A DNA stretch of 64,000 nucleotides from NCBI GenBank assembly GCA_039602395.1, contig JBCNJP010000025.1:101360124-101424123 (forward strand). The letters run 5' to 3'. The notes beneath the pieces were generated by a model, which worked only from the letters and a program-made list of their open reading frames with translations, was not told where the DNA came from and did no database searches. The translations under genes were made by a program, and so were the position numbers. Within the stretch, counting starts at the first letter, position 1. Each line of letters opens with the position of its first letter. Below, one piece after another: positions 24,517-34,643 of this stretch. The stretch comes from Deinandra increscens subsp. villosa. Taxonomy: Eukaryota; Streptophyta; Magnoliopsida; Asterales; Asteraceae.

Positions 24517-24799
24517 TGGCGTTTGGTTCACGAAATGTAATGTAATTAGAATTGTAAAGTTTCCTTTTAAAGTTGTGTTAAAGTTGGGTAAGGAAGGGGT
24601 TTCAAATACAATGAAATCCTTTAATCAATGGAATTTAGAAATTCTTCACTTTAATGAAGGAAAGTTACATGACCTCAAATTACATTGATTTAAGGAATGC
24701 ATTGTATTTTAAACACCCATTCCTTACCCAACTTAAGCACAACTTTAAAATGAAAACTTTACAATTCCAATTACATTACATTTCGTGAACCAAACGCCA
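24517..24799. mobile_element. Foldback MITE, copy A of a two-copy family
   Basis: 283 bp, TGGCGTTTGGTTCACGAAAT at the left and its inverse complement at the right, with inverted similarity extending about 100 bp inwards (AAGTTGGGTAAGGAA / TTCCTTACCCAACTT). Closely similar in sequence and length to 47354-47634. Non-coding; superfamily not settled, although a TTA-type target would suit Harbinger. Confidence 0.8.
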
Positions 24800-26745
24800 T
24801 AGTGTTTTAATTTAACTTTTAGACTATGGCGTAGCGCATAGGCCATCACGTCCCCTTCACGTCATATTGTAGCGGTGTTTCACGCGCCATACAATTAGGT
24901 TCACGTCACGACTCCTCTATACGTAATGTCTTAAATTTATAGACCTTGTTGTTTTATGTATTAGGTGACTCGAATAAAGATATTACAGTTGACGAAATTA
25001 TTTTTTCACGTTTTATTGCTTAGTGTGCATGTCTATAATGAAAGAATCTTTAATAAAAGTTTAACTTTTAAATCTGTTAATATATATATAGTGTTACATA
25101 CATCTTGTATCACACATCTACGCCTCTCTATGCACGCACCCCACACACCTCTAGCATTGTGGTAAAATAATTTGGAGTGAATTTAAGTTTCATTTGTAAT
25201 ATGATATTGTATTATACTATTATCTAAACCGTGTAACAGGCTTCTAGTTATTTGGTCAAAATTTTCAAAATACGAGCGCACATGGTAAACAAAGTCAAGT
25301 TATTTAGGTAAATATAACCCATAGGTGTAATTTGTAACCGAAAAGTACAACTAGAGTCTAGAATTATTGAATTAAAGCCGACGGTTATGAATGTTAATCT
25401 CTTTTCCCATCCTTGAATATTAATGAATTCATTTAAAAATTCGTTATATTAATTAATTAAAATTTAAGTATAAAGTTTAAATTTAAAGATGTTGATACAA
25501 AAGAAAAAATAGATATTTCTTATGTTTTTTATAATAGAAAGATAAAGTGTAATATAAAAAAAGCAGATATGAATGCTTTGAAAGATGTTTAGAAAATGAT
25601 ATATAAATTTAGAAAATAGTGTTTTTTACTTAATTTAGATGATAATTACTCTTTTTATTTTTATTCTAACCCAACCTTGTAATATTAAGAATATTCAATG
25701 AACTTCATCTCACCACTTAGGCTAAGGATTATGGAGCATTATACGCTTTCTCCACTCAGTTTCGCAAAAACAGTCACATCAATTTCACTCTCTTCCGTTC
25801 CGCTCCACTCAATTAGGGTTATGAATCACTCTAGCATTAGTAGTTAAAATTATAACCGTTTTAACGGGCAGTATATAAACTGAAAGAGGTGAACTGAAAA
25901 TTATCGAACGGTGTTCCATTAAGACCATAGAGTATGAAAACGTGGTTGCATGATCCACACCCGATCGAGCCTTAGAAAAACTTTAAGGATGTTAAGCCAA
26001 ATACCTCGGCTTAAAATTAAAAGAAAAATGTAAGCAATGAATATACGGTTGGATAATATTTTAGTAAAGGGTATTATGGGTATTTGATATATTTGCCAGG
26101 CAAACATGGGCCAAATGTGCGGTTGCATGTAGGTGAGTGTGGCCCTCTTTCGCTGTAGTCTAGTCTTTTAAACTTTTAATTCAAGAGGCGTTGGGTTGGG
26201 AGGTGGATCATAAACAACGGTTTATTTGGTATTTTGTGCAACGGACACGTGTAAACAATCCAGCTGGTTTCTTGTTCTTCATTCATAAATGCGGATGACC
26301 AATATGTTTGACAAAATATGGGAAAATTCCCGAAATAACCTAGGAATATGTTGGAAAAAATATTTACATTGACTAGAAAACATTTTATTAAAATGATGTT
26401 AATATATTATCTATCGCCTAATGGTGTAAAATTTCTTAGTTATTTTTTTCTTGGTTTTGGATGTTTTTAAAGCGCATACAATCGGGCATTTTAATCAAAG
26501 GAAGGTTATGGCTATCAAGACAGTTTTTATAACGGCTTTATAGTATATATGAAAGGAACACAACAAGGTTGTTTTTCAACAGAAAGCTCCCTCTTTGTAC
26601 CACGTGACTAAAAAAATAAAGATGTGGAGTTTCCTCGAGTTTCTAATAGATGTAAAGGAGAAAAGATTGAGTGGAGGATTTCGAGCAAATTTTTAATGTA
26701 TTTGTTTTTCTTGTCTTTCTATGTCTCGTTGTGGTCTCCTAGCAT
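24800..26745. other. Intergenic DNA, no gene seen
   Basis: AT-rich sequence between the foldback MITE and the PYL-like relic. Contains no exon that could serve as the missing first exon of the relic and no recognisable RNA gene. Confidence 0.35.
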
Positions 26746-27161
26746 CTTCCAGCGACTACCAGCACAGAGAGGTTAGAACTTCTTGATGACAAGGAACACA
26801 TACTTGGCATCAAAATTGTTGGTGGTGACCATAGGCTAAAGGTAATTAATTAATGTAGGATGTTCAACTTGACAAATTGGATTCAAAGTTTGTTGATGAA
26901 TTTTATATTTTAACCAACTTCATTATCTGATCAATCTTTACTTTCTGATTTGTTTGACAGAACTAATCTTCAATCCTAACCGTCCATCCAGAGGTAACCG
27001 AAGGAAAATCTGGGACATTAGTCGTGGAGTCATTCGTGGTGGACATATCCAATGAGAACACTAAGGAAGAAACACGTTACTTTGTCACAGCTTTAATCAA
27101 CCGCAACCTTAAATCTCTTTCGGATGTCTCTGGAAGAATGGTTGTCCGGGATCCGACATGA
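26746..27161 (+). pseudogene. PYL8/PYL9-like ABA receptor relic, exons 2-3 only
   Basis: Exon 2 (26746..26841) encodes LPATTSTERLELLDDKEHIL and then GIKIVGGDHRLK. A GT-AG intron (26842-26960) follows at the position conserved in PYL8/9-type genes, and exon 3 (26961..27161) reads TVHPEVTEGKSGTLVVESFV, then ...ISNENTKEETRYFV... and NLKSLSDVS. These are the gate/latch region and C-terminal half of a PYR/PYL/RCAR START-type receptor, which binds ABA and inhibits clade-A PP2Cs. The first exon is absent, a stop replaces the Tyr usual at the start of exon 3, and a TGA truncates the C-terminal helix after VVRDPT. Upstream codons of exon 2 also hold a stop. It cannot make a receptor. Confidence 0.85.
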
Positions 27162-28875
27162 AAAGACCAGAGGTCTCATATGGTGTTCCAGTTTGTGATC
27201 TTGTTCTTGCTAGCATGAATCAAACTAGCTTGCTTCTCTTCCATTGTTGTGACTTGCTTTTAAGTTATTGTTGAACATATATAATCAGTTGTAGTAGCAA
27301 AAGAAGCATCTCATTGTTTGCCAGATATAAGTTATTGCAATCGTCTTCAGCCTCGTCAAAACTGTACTAAACTTTTTCCTCCCCTATAAAATTGACATCA
27401 TTTTTTGCAGGATAACTGCAACCATTTGGTAGCGGTTTATATTTCATATTATGTTACTTAATAAACATTGTAAATGATGGTTAAGCTCTTTATATATTAT
27501 TTTATCTTTTTCTTTTCCTTCTAAGGTTTCCAATAACGAATTTAACTGTAATTTCCCTATATTTATTATTTTATTGGTTGGTTTGATTCCATACAAATAA
27601 CATCTGGGTTATCTCATGTAAATATCAACGTCATGCACTCATGCCTATGTTATCTAGCATCTTACTAGTTTTAATCTAAGTTATGTTGACAGTTTAGAAA
27701 AATATATATTTTGGAGTTAAACATAACCTAGTGGAAGTGTAGTTTAAAAGGGGACGGTATGGAGTTCGGATCCTCCCCCTCAGTTTCGCCGGTTTCTCCG
27801 GCTTCCACTCTTACTTCCGCAGATTCGAAGCTTGCGGCTCTTTTTTGTGTGTTTTCGGCTTGAACTAGCCGATAGAAACCGAAGGTTTCAACAATTAAGG
27901 GTAAATAACCTTATATGAAGCCCAAAGCTCGAATCCCAAACCACCCCACCAAAAATGAAACATAAGGCTTCATTTTCTCTATTCTTCTTATCTCTCACGT
28001 GACACCATCTTATTGGATAAAAAATTAAAGCCTAAGACTTCCAATCCAACCATACCCCACCCTAGTCGGTGCCTTTTTTTATTGAAAAATGCTTTATAGC
28101 CGAAGGTTGTGCTTTGTAACCTACATGTGAATTGTATGAGTAGTGGAATAAAAGAATAATATCTACATTTGGATACTTTATTATAGTTAGATTAGATGAT
28201 GATTTTCAATGGATGTTCGTTATCTTTTATTTCAACATCTCTTTTGCAACAAGAAATTATGATATATTGATCAATCGATGTGTCATAAACGAATGACTTG
28301 CGGGAACAGCATCTACACCATTACACCCAATCTTCACCACACAAAAACACTCTAGGGTTGTGTTTTCTCTCATCTTTTCCCCACTCTTGCTTTTAATAAT
28401 TAAATATTATAAAGAAAAAAAGTAAAAGGTGTTTAAGGTTAATAATATGACATTAAGTTAGTAGAATAAAGGTGAGTTTAGAAAAAATATTGGTTGTGTA
28501 TAACTGCTAGCCCGTCCTCTTCACCTATGTACTGCCTATCATGCATGCTTTATGGGTGAACCAAATGATTGACTTTGAGGCTGACTGTACCAATAAATTT
28601 TCCAATTAAAAACCAAACGAGAACCCTTGCAGAAATGGAAAAGGTTACCAGTTACCACTACCCAACCCTCAAAAGCATACTCCTCTAGCCAATTAGCTTG
28701 CATTTGGGGACACTGTTTCAACTGCCTCAGAAGGAAGTTTCGAAATTCACAACACAAACACTGATGCTTTCCTGCAAAACCTAATAAATACATAGATATG
28801 CATAAGATGCTGGCAACACCTATGGAAAACCATACTTTCAAATACGAATTTCACCGGTGAAGAGATCAAGACAAC
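27162..28875. other. Intergenic DNA upstream of the miRNA hairpins, no gene seen
   Basis: AT-rich DNA. A GC-richer patch around 27740-27850 contains a small GCCGGTTTCTCCGGC hairpin. A 100-codon minus-strand reading frame near 28540-28840 has no recognisable domain and is downstream of the MIR477 hairpins, so it could simply be part of a primary miRNA transcript. Confidence 0.35.
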
Positions 28876-28976
28876 TCTTTGCCTTCCCTCCCTCGAAAGA
28901 CCCCTGACTTTGTCCAGTTGCAGTTATTTTAACCAGTCACAATAAATGTCAGAAGTCTTTGAGGGAGAGAGGGTAA
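28876..28976 (-). ncRNA. MIR477: MIR477-like precursor hairpin B
   Basis: On the minus strand the 5' arm reads CTCTCTCCCTCAAAGACTTC at about 28971-28951, matching the miR477 family pattern (CTCTCCCTCAAAGGCTTC). The 3' arm at 28906-28880 (GTCAGGGGTCTTTCGAGGGA) pairs with it along about 25 bp with few mismatches, around a ~40-nt loop. Arm length and mismatch pattern suit a plant pre-miRNA. It lies about 50 bp downstream of hairpin A on the same strand, so both probably come from one primary transcript. Known miR477 targets include GRAS and other regulatory genes; the targets here are unknown. Confidence 0.72.
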
Positions 28977-29027
28977 ATAGCTGCCTTTAAGGCAAGCATC
29001 CAAATTCACACACACAAATAACAAAGA

Positions 29028-29165
29028 CATTGTTTGTTACTGCTCCATCAAGAGCCCCTTGCTACAATGTTCCTCTCCTCCATACATTTTGAAATTTAGT
29101 TTTTGTATAAAGAAGCACGGAGAAACTAAAGCAAGAAGCCCTTGAGGGAGAGTTAACAACCATTG
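29028..29165 (-). ncRNA. MIR477: MIR477 precursor hairpin A
   Basis: On the minus strand the 5' arm contains ACTCTCCCTCAAGGGCTTCT (29153-29134), an excellent match to the miR477 family. The opposite arm at 29062-29039, GCAAGGGGCTCTTGATGGAG, pairs with it, and the stem continues outwards through CAATGGTTGTTAACT / AGTAACAAACAATG for more than 30 bp. The terminal loop region is about 70 nt and partly folded. The miRNA/miRNA* duplex has a few mismatches, as expected. The mature 5' end is assigned by family resemblance, not by small-RNA data. Confidence 0.82.
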
Positions 29166-31334
29166 CCTTTCAAGTATTGCATGCTACCACTCATATGTCT
29201 TGTTTTTGTAGCGAAGGATGGAGCTCTTATTTATAATAACAAAAAACAAGACACAAGATGTTGGTGGGACCTTAAATCAAACAAATCAGTACCAAAGATC
29301 CTTACAGTATCTAGAAATATGGCTCCTAAGGAGAGAGTCAACCCCAATTGGATGAAGAATAAAAGCATCTTATCTATCAAAAGCATCTAAAACCCTCCAT
29401 ATCATTTTTACACATTTTCCTAATCTCCACATCTCAACGAGGCATCTTACAAATGGAACCTTGATCTTAAATCTAAGAAAACGGTGCCACATTTGTCTTC
29501 AATCTTTCTAAGTATCCAAAGATAACATACGACAATAGTATAACACACATTCCATCACATCTAGTTTAGACTTTTACCTTCACGAATCATCCACGTGTTG
29601 TTAGCACTATGCTTAACATAAATCATAACCTCAAAAGCCAGAGTCTTGTAAATTAAGTTGCCCTTATGGACGATTTATTTAGATATATAATCAACGAACA
29701 ACGCATTTACATAAATAATCCTGAATATATTTTCTAATGCCATTGGCAAACTGCTTGCTGCAGAAAACTCTTGCTGCAAGTGAAATTATTTACCAACAAT
29801 ATTAAAGAGATTATGCAAATTTAATGCCAGGAGCATTACTTAAAATTACATATGACATGCAAAACAATATCTCAATGTAGCAGCAGTTGGTTTAATCAAG
29901 ATTCATTTTTGTGAAGTATTAGACATAAAACAGTTAAACAAGCTCCCAGTAGTAGGATTCTCAAAATAGTATACTAAAAGCAAACTAAGAACAAACCAAG
30001 GGAGCTAGAGCATAGCAGTCCTGTCAAAAGTGATCCACATTCCCATCAATGTATAGTTCTTGTAGCTGTTGATATTAGGCTTCTTCCTCCAAAAAGACAA
30101 TCTATAACATGAAGTCCTGAAATGCTAGAATCGTCAGAATTAATGAAGCATCAAGAAAGTAAATAAAAATGGCTGTCTAGTTCACGTAAGAAGAAGCAAG
30201 TATAGTTTCTATAACATTACACACTTAAATAAACTAATTTAAAACTGAACACAATAACATAGGTGATGAAAATGTTACGGTGCAAAAATCAAATACTGGC
30301 AATGTAATCATGCAAGTCACTTGACTAACAAGGTAAATTACTCTAATGGAGAATTTACAAATTACAATGTTATGGCTAAAAAATCCATATGGAAATTTGG
30401 TTAATTATCATCTATGTAGGAAAAAAAACATTAGTGCCTCCCTTTCTTATCCTAGATGTCACTGCAGCTATACCTTTATACATCAGCTCTCATACTAGCC
30501 TAACATACAATACGGCATCCAAACAAAAGTAAACAAAATTTCATTTACTCTTGCTGTCTCATTACAGTTCCAAATTTTCAATAACACAAATTTCTTAAAT
30601 TCGATTGATCCATCAGCATTCATGTCCTCAGTTGATGTCCTTAAGTTTATAATCCTACCATGCAAACACCATGGGTAGGGTTGCCAGATTAATGAAGCAA
30701 TGCTATGATAAGCTTTTAGTAAAACCTATATTCCACTAAGCAACTATTCTAGTCTGTAATCCATGTTAGTAGAATATTATGTGTTGTATGCATAGTCATG
30801 GTGCTACATGAAAAAATAGATCATAACTTCAGAACACTGTCAAAGAAGCAACAAATGCCCATTAGGTAGTTCCCCAACCAACCTACAATCAGAAATGAAT
30901 GCTCAAATCAGAACAACCATCAGATAGAAACAATATGCAACACAAGATAGAAGCTTCAATATACATCTCTTTTTACATTTTCTAGAGGGAAAAAAGGTTT
31001 GTGATCGCCATCTGCTGGCAGCGACTAAAAGCAAATGTATAAATTGCTCTACACATGTGCAAGCTGGATCCTCCTACAAAAAACACATTAAAAATAAATA
31101 AATACATATGATACACATGTGACCATCAATATGACATCCAACCACATAACAAAAGCTCATTCAACCAAAAAGAATAACTAAAGCATCACATTTTACTTCC
31201 TATTTTTCTTAACAGCATGCAACATGTATATGTAAATTGAAGATTGAATAAAGACGAGATCAGTTAAGGAGCAGATTAATTAAAAATAATTTAGCTATTG
31301 TAACACACCTTTATGCATGCCTTGAGCCTGATTC
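29166..31334. other. Upstream of MIR477 and downstream of the RH42 gene
   Basis: The part nearest 29166 should hold the MIR477 promoter (minus strand). The part nearest 31334 should hold the 3' untranslated region of RH42, whose end was not located. No protein-coding exon is evident. Confidence 0.35.
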
Positions 31335-34300
31335 TCATAAATTGTAACGGCCTTGAGTAGTTGGAAGAGATAGTGCTTGTGTTGTGATGTCTTCTAGAAC
31401 ACGTTTCAGTTCTGCTTTGGCCCGTTTAACAGATTGTTCCGTAGCTCCTTCGATGAACAAGTAGAGTTTTCTTTCACCAGGTGCTGGGATTCTTCCGGGT
31501 TGAACATACTGTCCCCTAGTGGTGATAGCAGCTCCAGTCCACTCAGCAATTGGTCCCAGGGTTTCTTTATGTGTCACCTTCCACCGAGCGTTTTGAGGGA
31601 AATCATTGATTTCCAACTCAGCTTCATAATGTTCAGGTAAAGAATCTGCTTGAAGCTTAGCCAAATGGTGCTTCAAGTTCATGGCGGCAGCCAGTGCAGT
31701 TGCAGTTGCAGTAGCCCTAGCAGCACCATCATTGCCACCAGCAACACCTGCCATACCAAGAATACCTGGCAGAGATGCAGGTGCGCCACTAGTGGCAGGC
31801 TGTTGATTGGCGGCAGCAAGAGCGGCAGCTTGAGCAAAAGCAGCCTGCTGAGCAATATCTCCACCTGCTTTTCGCACACCGTCATCATCATCTTCTGAAT
31901 CAGATTTATCTTCTTCAAATCCATATTCTTTAGCCTGTGCTTTCTTGGCTGCTTTCCTGACTTCTTCTTCTTCTTCATTAAATTTAAAACCACTTCCACC
32001 ATAACCAGTACCATGAGCTTGCACAAGTCCCTGATTAACCTTAGCCATAAACCCATCAGCAAGAGCTTTCAAATCATCAGGAACAACTTGATTTGACAAT
32101 TCCAAAGCTTTTACAAGATCTGGTGCATATCTTTCATCTTCGTTTGATAAAAACGTGACAGCACACCCTTTTCTCCCTGCTCTCCCTGTACGGCCAACAC
32201 GATGAACATAATCTTCATAATGATTTGGAACCTCGTAATTGACCACAAGTTCAAGCTCTTTAACATCCAAACCCCTAGCAGCAATACTTGTTGCAATCAA
32301 TAGATTACATACATTACTCTTGAAATCGGAAATGGTTGATTCTCGATCAGTCTGATCTTTAGCCCCATGAAGAGATAAACATGGATATCCATGTTTAAGC
32401 AGATCCCTAAATAAAGCGTCACATTTGTCCTGGGATTGAACAAATATCAACATCTTACCTTTTTCATACCATTCTCCAAGTAACTCTAGAAGTCTAAAAA
32501 ACCTTTCATTTTCAGGCCTCACTTCCACTAGCTGCGTAATGTCTTTATTCACAACACTCCTACCGCCTACCTGTATCTCCACGGGTTTGTTAAGAACTTT
32601 CCGAGCCAATGCTTCCACCTGGCGAGGGAATGTGGCAGAAAAAAGCACAGTCTGGCGATTGGGTTGGATATTTTGCACAATTCTGGTGATTTGTGGCTCA
32701 AAACCCATATCAAACATACGGTCAGCTTCATCCATAACCAGATAAGTAACCCTTCTAAGATTCGTGATTTTCCCAGCACTGGTACATAGAATATCAATCA
32801 TCCTGCCTGGTGTGCAAACAACAATTTCCGCCCCTCGTTTCAACTCACTGATTTGTTGGGCAACACCAGAACCACCATACACCGGCACGCAGTGAAGACC
32901 CATTACCTTGGTGAATTTTCTTATATCACTGTGAATCTGCTGAACAAGCTCTCTTGTAGGTGCCATTATAAGCCCAATGGGCCCATCTCCAGAACTAAGT
33001 TCTGGTTGGTCCATTATATGCCTCAACATTGGTAAAACAAAAGCAAGGGTTTTACCAGAACCTGTCTTTGCAACACCTATACAATCTCGACCACTCATTA
33101 TAACCGGCAAAGCTTGTGTTTGAATAGGCATTGGTTTATCGTAATTCAACTTTCTAATTGTCTCTAAAATTTTAGTAGTGAGTCCAGTTTGATACCAGGT
33201 TTTAATCGGCTTGGGTACGTCTTTTCCATGTACTTTCAGTTCCAGTTCTTTCCTATAAGCAGCAACCTCTTCTGGTGTCATCTTCTTTATCTCCTTTACT
33301 TCAATGTAAAAATTCTTTCTGAATTCAATGTAATTGATCTTTGAGTGATCAACAAGTGATAATTTCTCAACCTTGGTTTTTTTTACTCTTTTCATAAACT
33401 CATCATCGTCTTCATCTTCTGAAGGATTTTCATCATCTTCAACATCTGGATACTCTTCATCAGAGTCTTCACCAGGAATAATCCTCCCCATTGACCTGCC
33501 ACCATTCTTTTTCTTTTTCTGCTGCTGTCCATTATCCTTATTCTTGTCATCTTTCTTTAAGTCAGAGCTCGTTTTATCCAAAACAGGAACTCCAGTATTG
33601 ACCAACTTGTTAACTTCCGGTATCACCATGCTATCCATGAAAGCATCTAAAGGATCAATTTCATCTTCTTCCATATCAGCATCCTTCTGTAAAGCAGTGA
33701 CAGCATCACCATTATCTAATCCATTAGCCATGTCATCTCCATTTTGATTAGTATCCTTCACTTTGTCATCCAGATCCATTGCAGCGTCTCCATTCTCTAC
33801 AGGAACAGCTTCTTCATCATCGGACTCGCCTTCTAAGGTCCATGTTTTACCTTCAGTCTCACCATTTATCCCAAGTTGTTCTCTTTCAGATTCCTCCTTT
33901 CTTCTCTTTTCCTGCCATTCCTGCACTCTCCTCCTCCTTTTCTCCATTTCATCATCCAACTTCCGCTGTTCTTCTTCCATATCTTCTTCACGGGTCCTAG
34001 ACACCTTCTTATCAGAAGAATCCTCATCGTTTTTCTTCGCCCCACTGTTGTCTACACTGTCCTCTCTTCGTCTACTAGAACCCTTACTACTCTCCTTGTA
34101 ATCGCCCTCCCTCCTACGCCTCTTCCTGTCTCTATCTTTTACATCATCTATGCTGCCACCATGGTGTGCCCTTTCCGCCTCTCTGCGTTTCTCTCTCATC
34201 TTTTCTCTGTCTCTTTCTTCCCTTTCTCTTCTCTCCCTCTTTTCTCTTTCCTTCTCCCTCTCTCTTTCTTTCAATTTCTCTCGTTCTCTTTCCCTCTCTC

Positions 34301-34643
34301 GGTTCTCTTTCTCTTTCAATCTCTCCCTTTCACGTTCCTGTTCCTTCTCCTTCTCCCTCTCCCTCTCGCGTTCCCGGTCCTTCTCTCTCCCCCGTTCCCG
34401 TTCCCGTTCCTTCTCCCTCTCTTTTTCCTTCCTATCCCTCTCCTTATCCTTATCCCTGTGTTTCTCTTTGTGCTTCTCTCTGTCCTTGTATTTCTCGTCA
34501 ACACTCCTTTCTCTTTCTCTGTCTCTCTCCCTCTCTTTACGCCTGTCACCATTACGCTCCTTATCCCGATGCCCCCTCTTCAACTCGTCATCTTTTTTCA
34601 CATAATCCTCCTTCTTGTTGGATTTATGCTTTGAATCCTCCAT
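31335..34643 (-). CDS. RH42: DEAD-box RNA helicase RH42/RCF1 (Prp5/DDX46 type)
   Basis: One uninterrupted 1102-aa coding exon. Residues ~10-280 are an Arg/Glu/Lys/Asp-repeat, RS-like low-complexity region, followed by acidic stretches. The helicase core has a Q motif (PIQTQALP), Walker A AKTGSGKT (525-532), PTRELVQQI, TPGRMID, DEAD (638-641), SATFP, ARGLD and HRVGRTGR (814-821). The C-terminus has an Ala-rich linker and the KH-like block typical of DDX46/DDX42. Prp5 family members remodel the U2 snRNP at branch-site recognition in the nucleus; the Arabidopsis orthologue RCF1 is needed for correct splicing of cold-response genes. A 5'-leader intron is likely (acceptor TTTGTGCAG near 34663, donor GTAATT near 34842). 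All core motifs are intact. Confidence 0.96.
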   Translation of the reverse strand: MEDSKHKSNKKEDYVKKDDELKRGHRDKERNGDRRKERERDRERERSVDEKYKDREKHKEKHRDKDKERDRKEKEREKERERERGREKDREREREREKEKEQERERERLKEKENREREREREKLKEREREKEREKRERREREERDREKMREKRREAERAHHGGSIDDVKDRDRKRRRREGDYKESSKGSSRRREDSVDNSGAKKNDEDSSDKKVSRTREEDMEEEQRKLDDEMEKRRRRVQEWQEKRRKEESEREQLGINGETEGKTWTLEGESDDEEAVPVENGDAAMDLDDKVKDTNQNGDDMANGLDNGDAVTALQKDADMEEDEIDPLDAFMDSMVIPEVNKLVNTGVPVLDKTSSDLKKDDKNKDNGQQQKKKKNGGRSMGRIIPGEDSDEEYPDVEDDENPSEDEDDDEFMKRVKKTKVEKLSLVDHSKINYIEFRKNFYIEVKEIKKMTPEEVAAYRKELELKVHGKDVPKPIKTWYQTGLTTKILETIRKLNYDKPMPIQTQALPVIMSGRDCIGVAKTGSGKTLAFVLPMLRHIMDQPELSSGDGPIGLIMAPTRELVQQIHSDIRKFTKVMGLHCVPVYGGSGVAQQISELKRGAEIVVCTPGRMIDILCTSAGKITNLRRVTYLVMDEADRMFDMGFEPQITRIVQNIQPNRQTVLFSATFPRQVEALARKVLNKPVEIQVGGRSVVNKDITQLVEVRPENERFFRLLELLGEWYEKGKMLIFVQSQDKCDALFRDLLKHGYPCLSLHGAKDQTDRESTISDFKSNVCNLLIATSIAARGLDVKELELVVNYEVPNHYEDYVHRVGRTGRAGRKGCAVTFLSNEDERYAPDLVKALELSNQVVPDDLKALADGFMAKVNQGLVQAHGTGYGGSGFKFNEEEEEVRKAAKKAQAKEYGFEEDKSDSEDDDDGVRKAGGDIAQQAAFAQAAALAAANQQPATSGAPASLPGILGMAGVAGGNDGAARATATATALAAAMNLKHHLAKLQADSLPEHYEAELEINDFPQNARWKVTHKETLGPIAEWTGAAITTRGQYVQPGRIPAPGERKLYLFIEGATEQSVKRAKAELKRVLEDITTQALSLPTTQGRYNL

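Noticed and set aside
28539..28841. 100-codon minus-strand frame
   Set aside because: No family resemblance or splice context supporting a protein; it is just downstream of the MIR477 hairpins and may be primary transcript.
29300..29360. A third, weaker miR477-like sequence (ACTCTCTCCTTAGGAGCC on the minus strand)
   Set aside because: No complementary arm could be found within about 120 bp, so no hairpin is supported.
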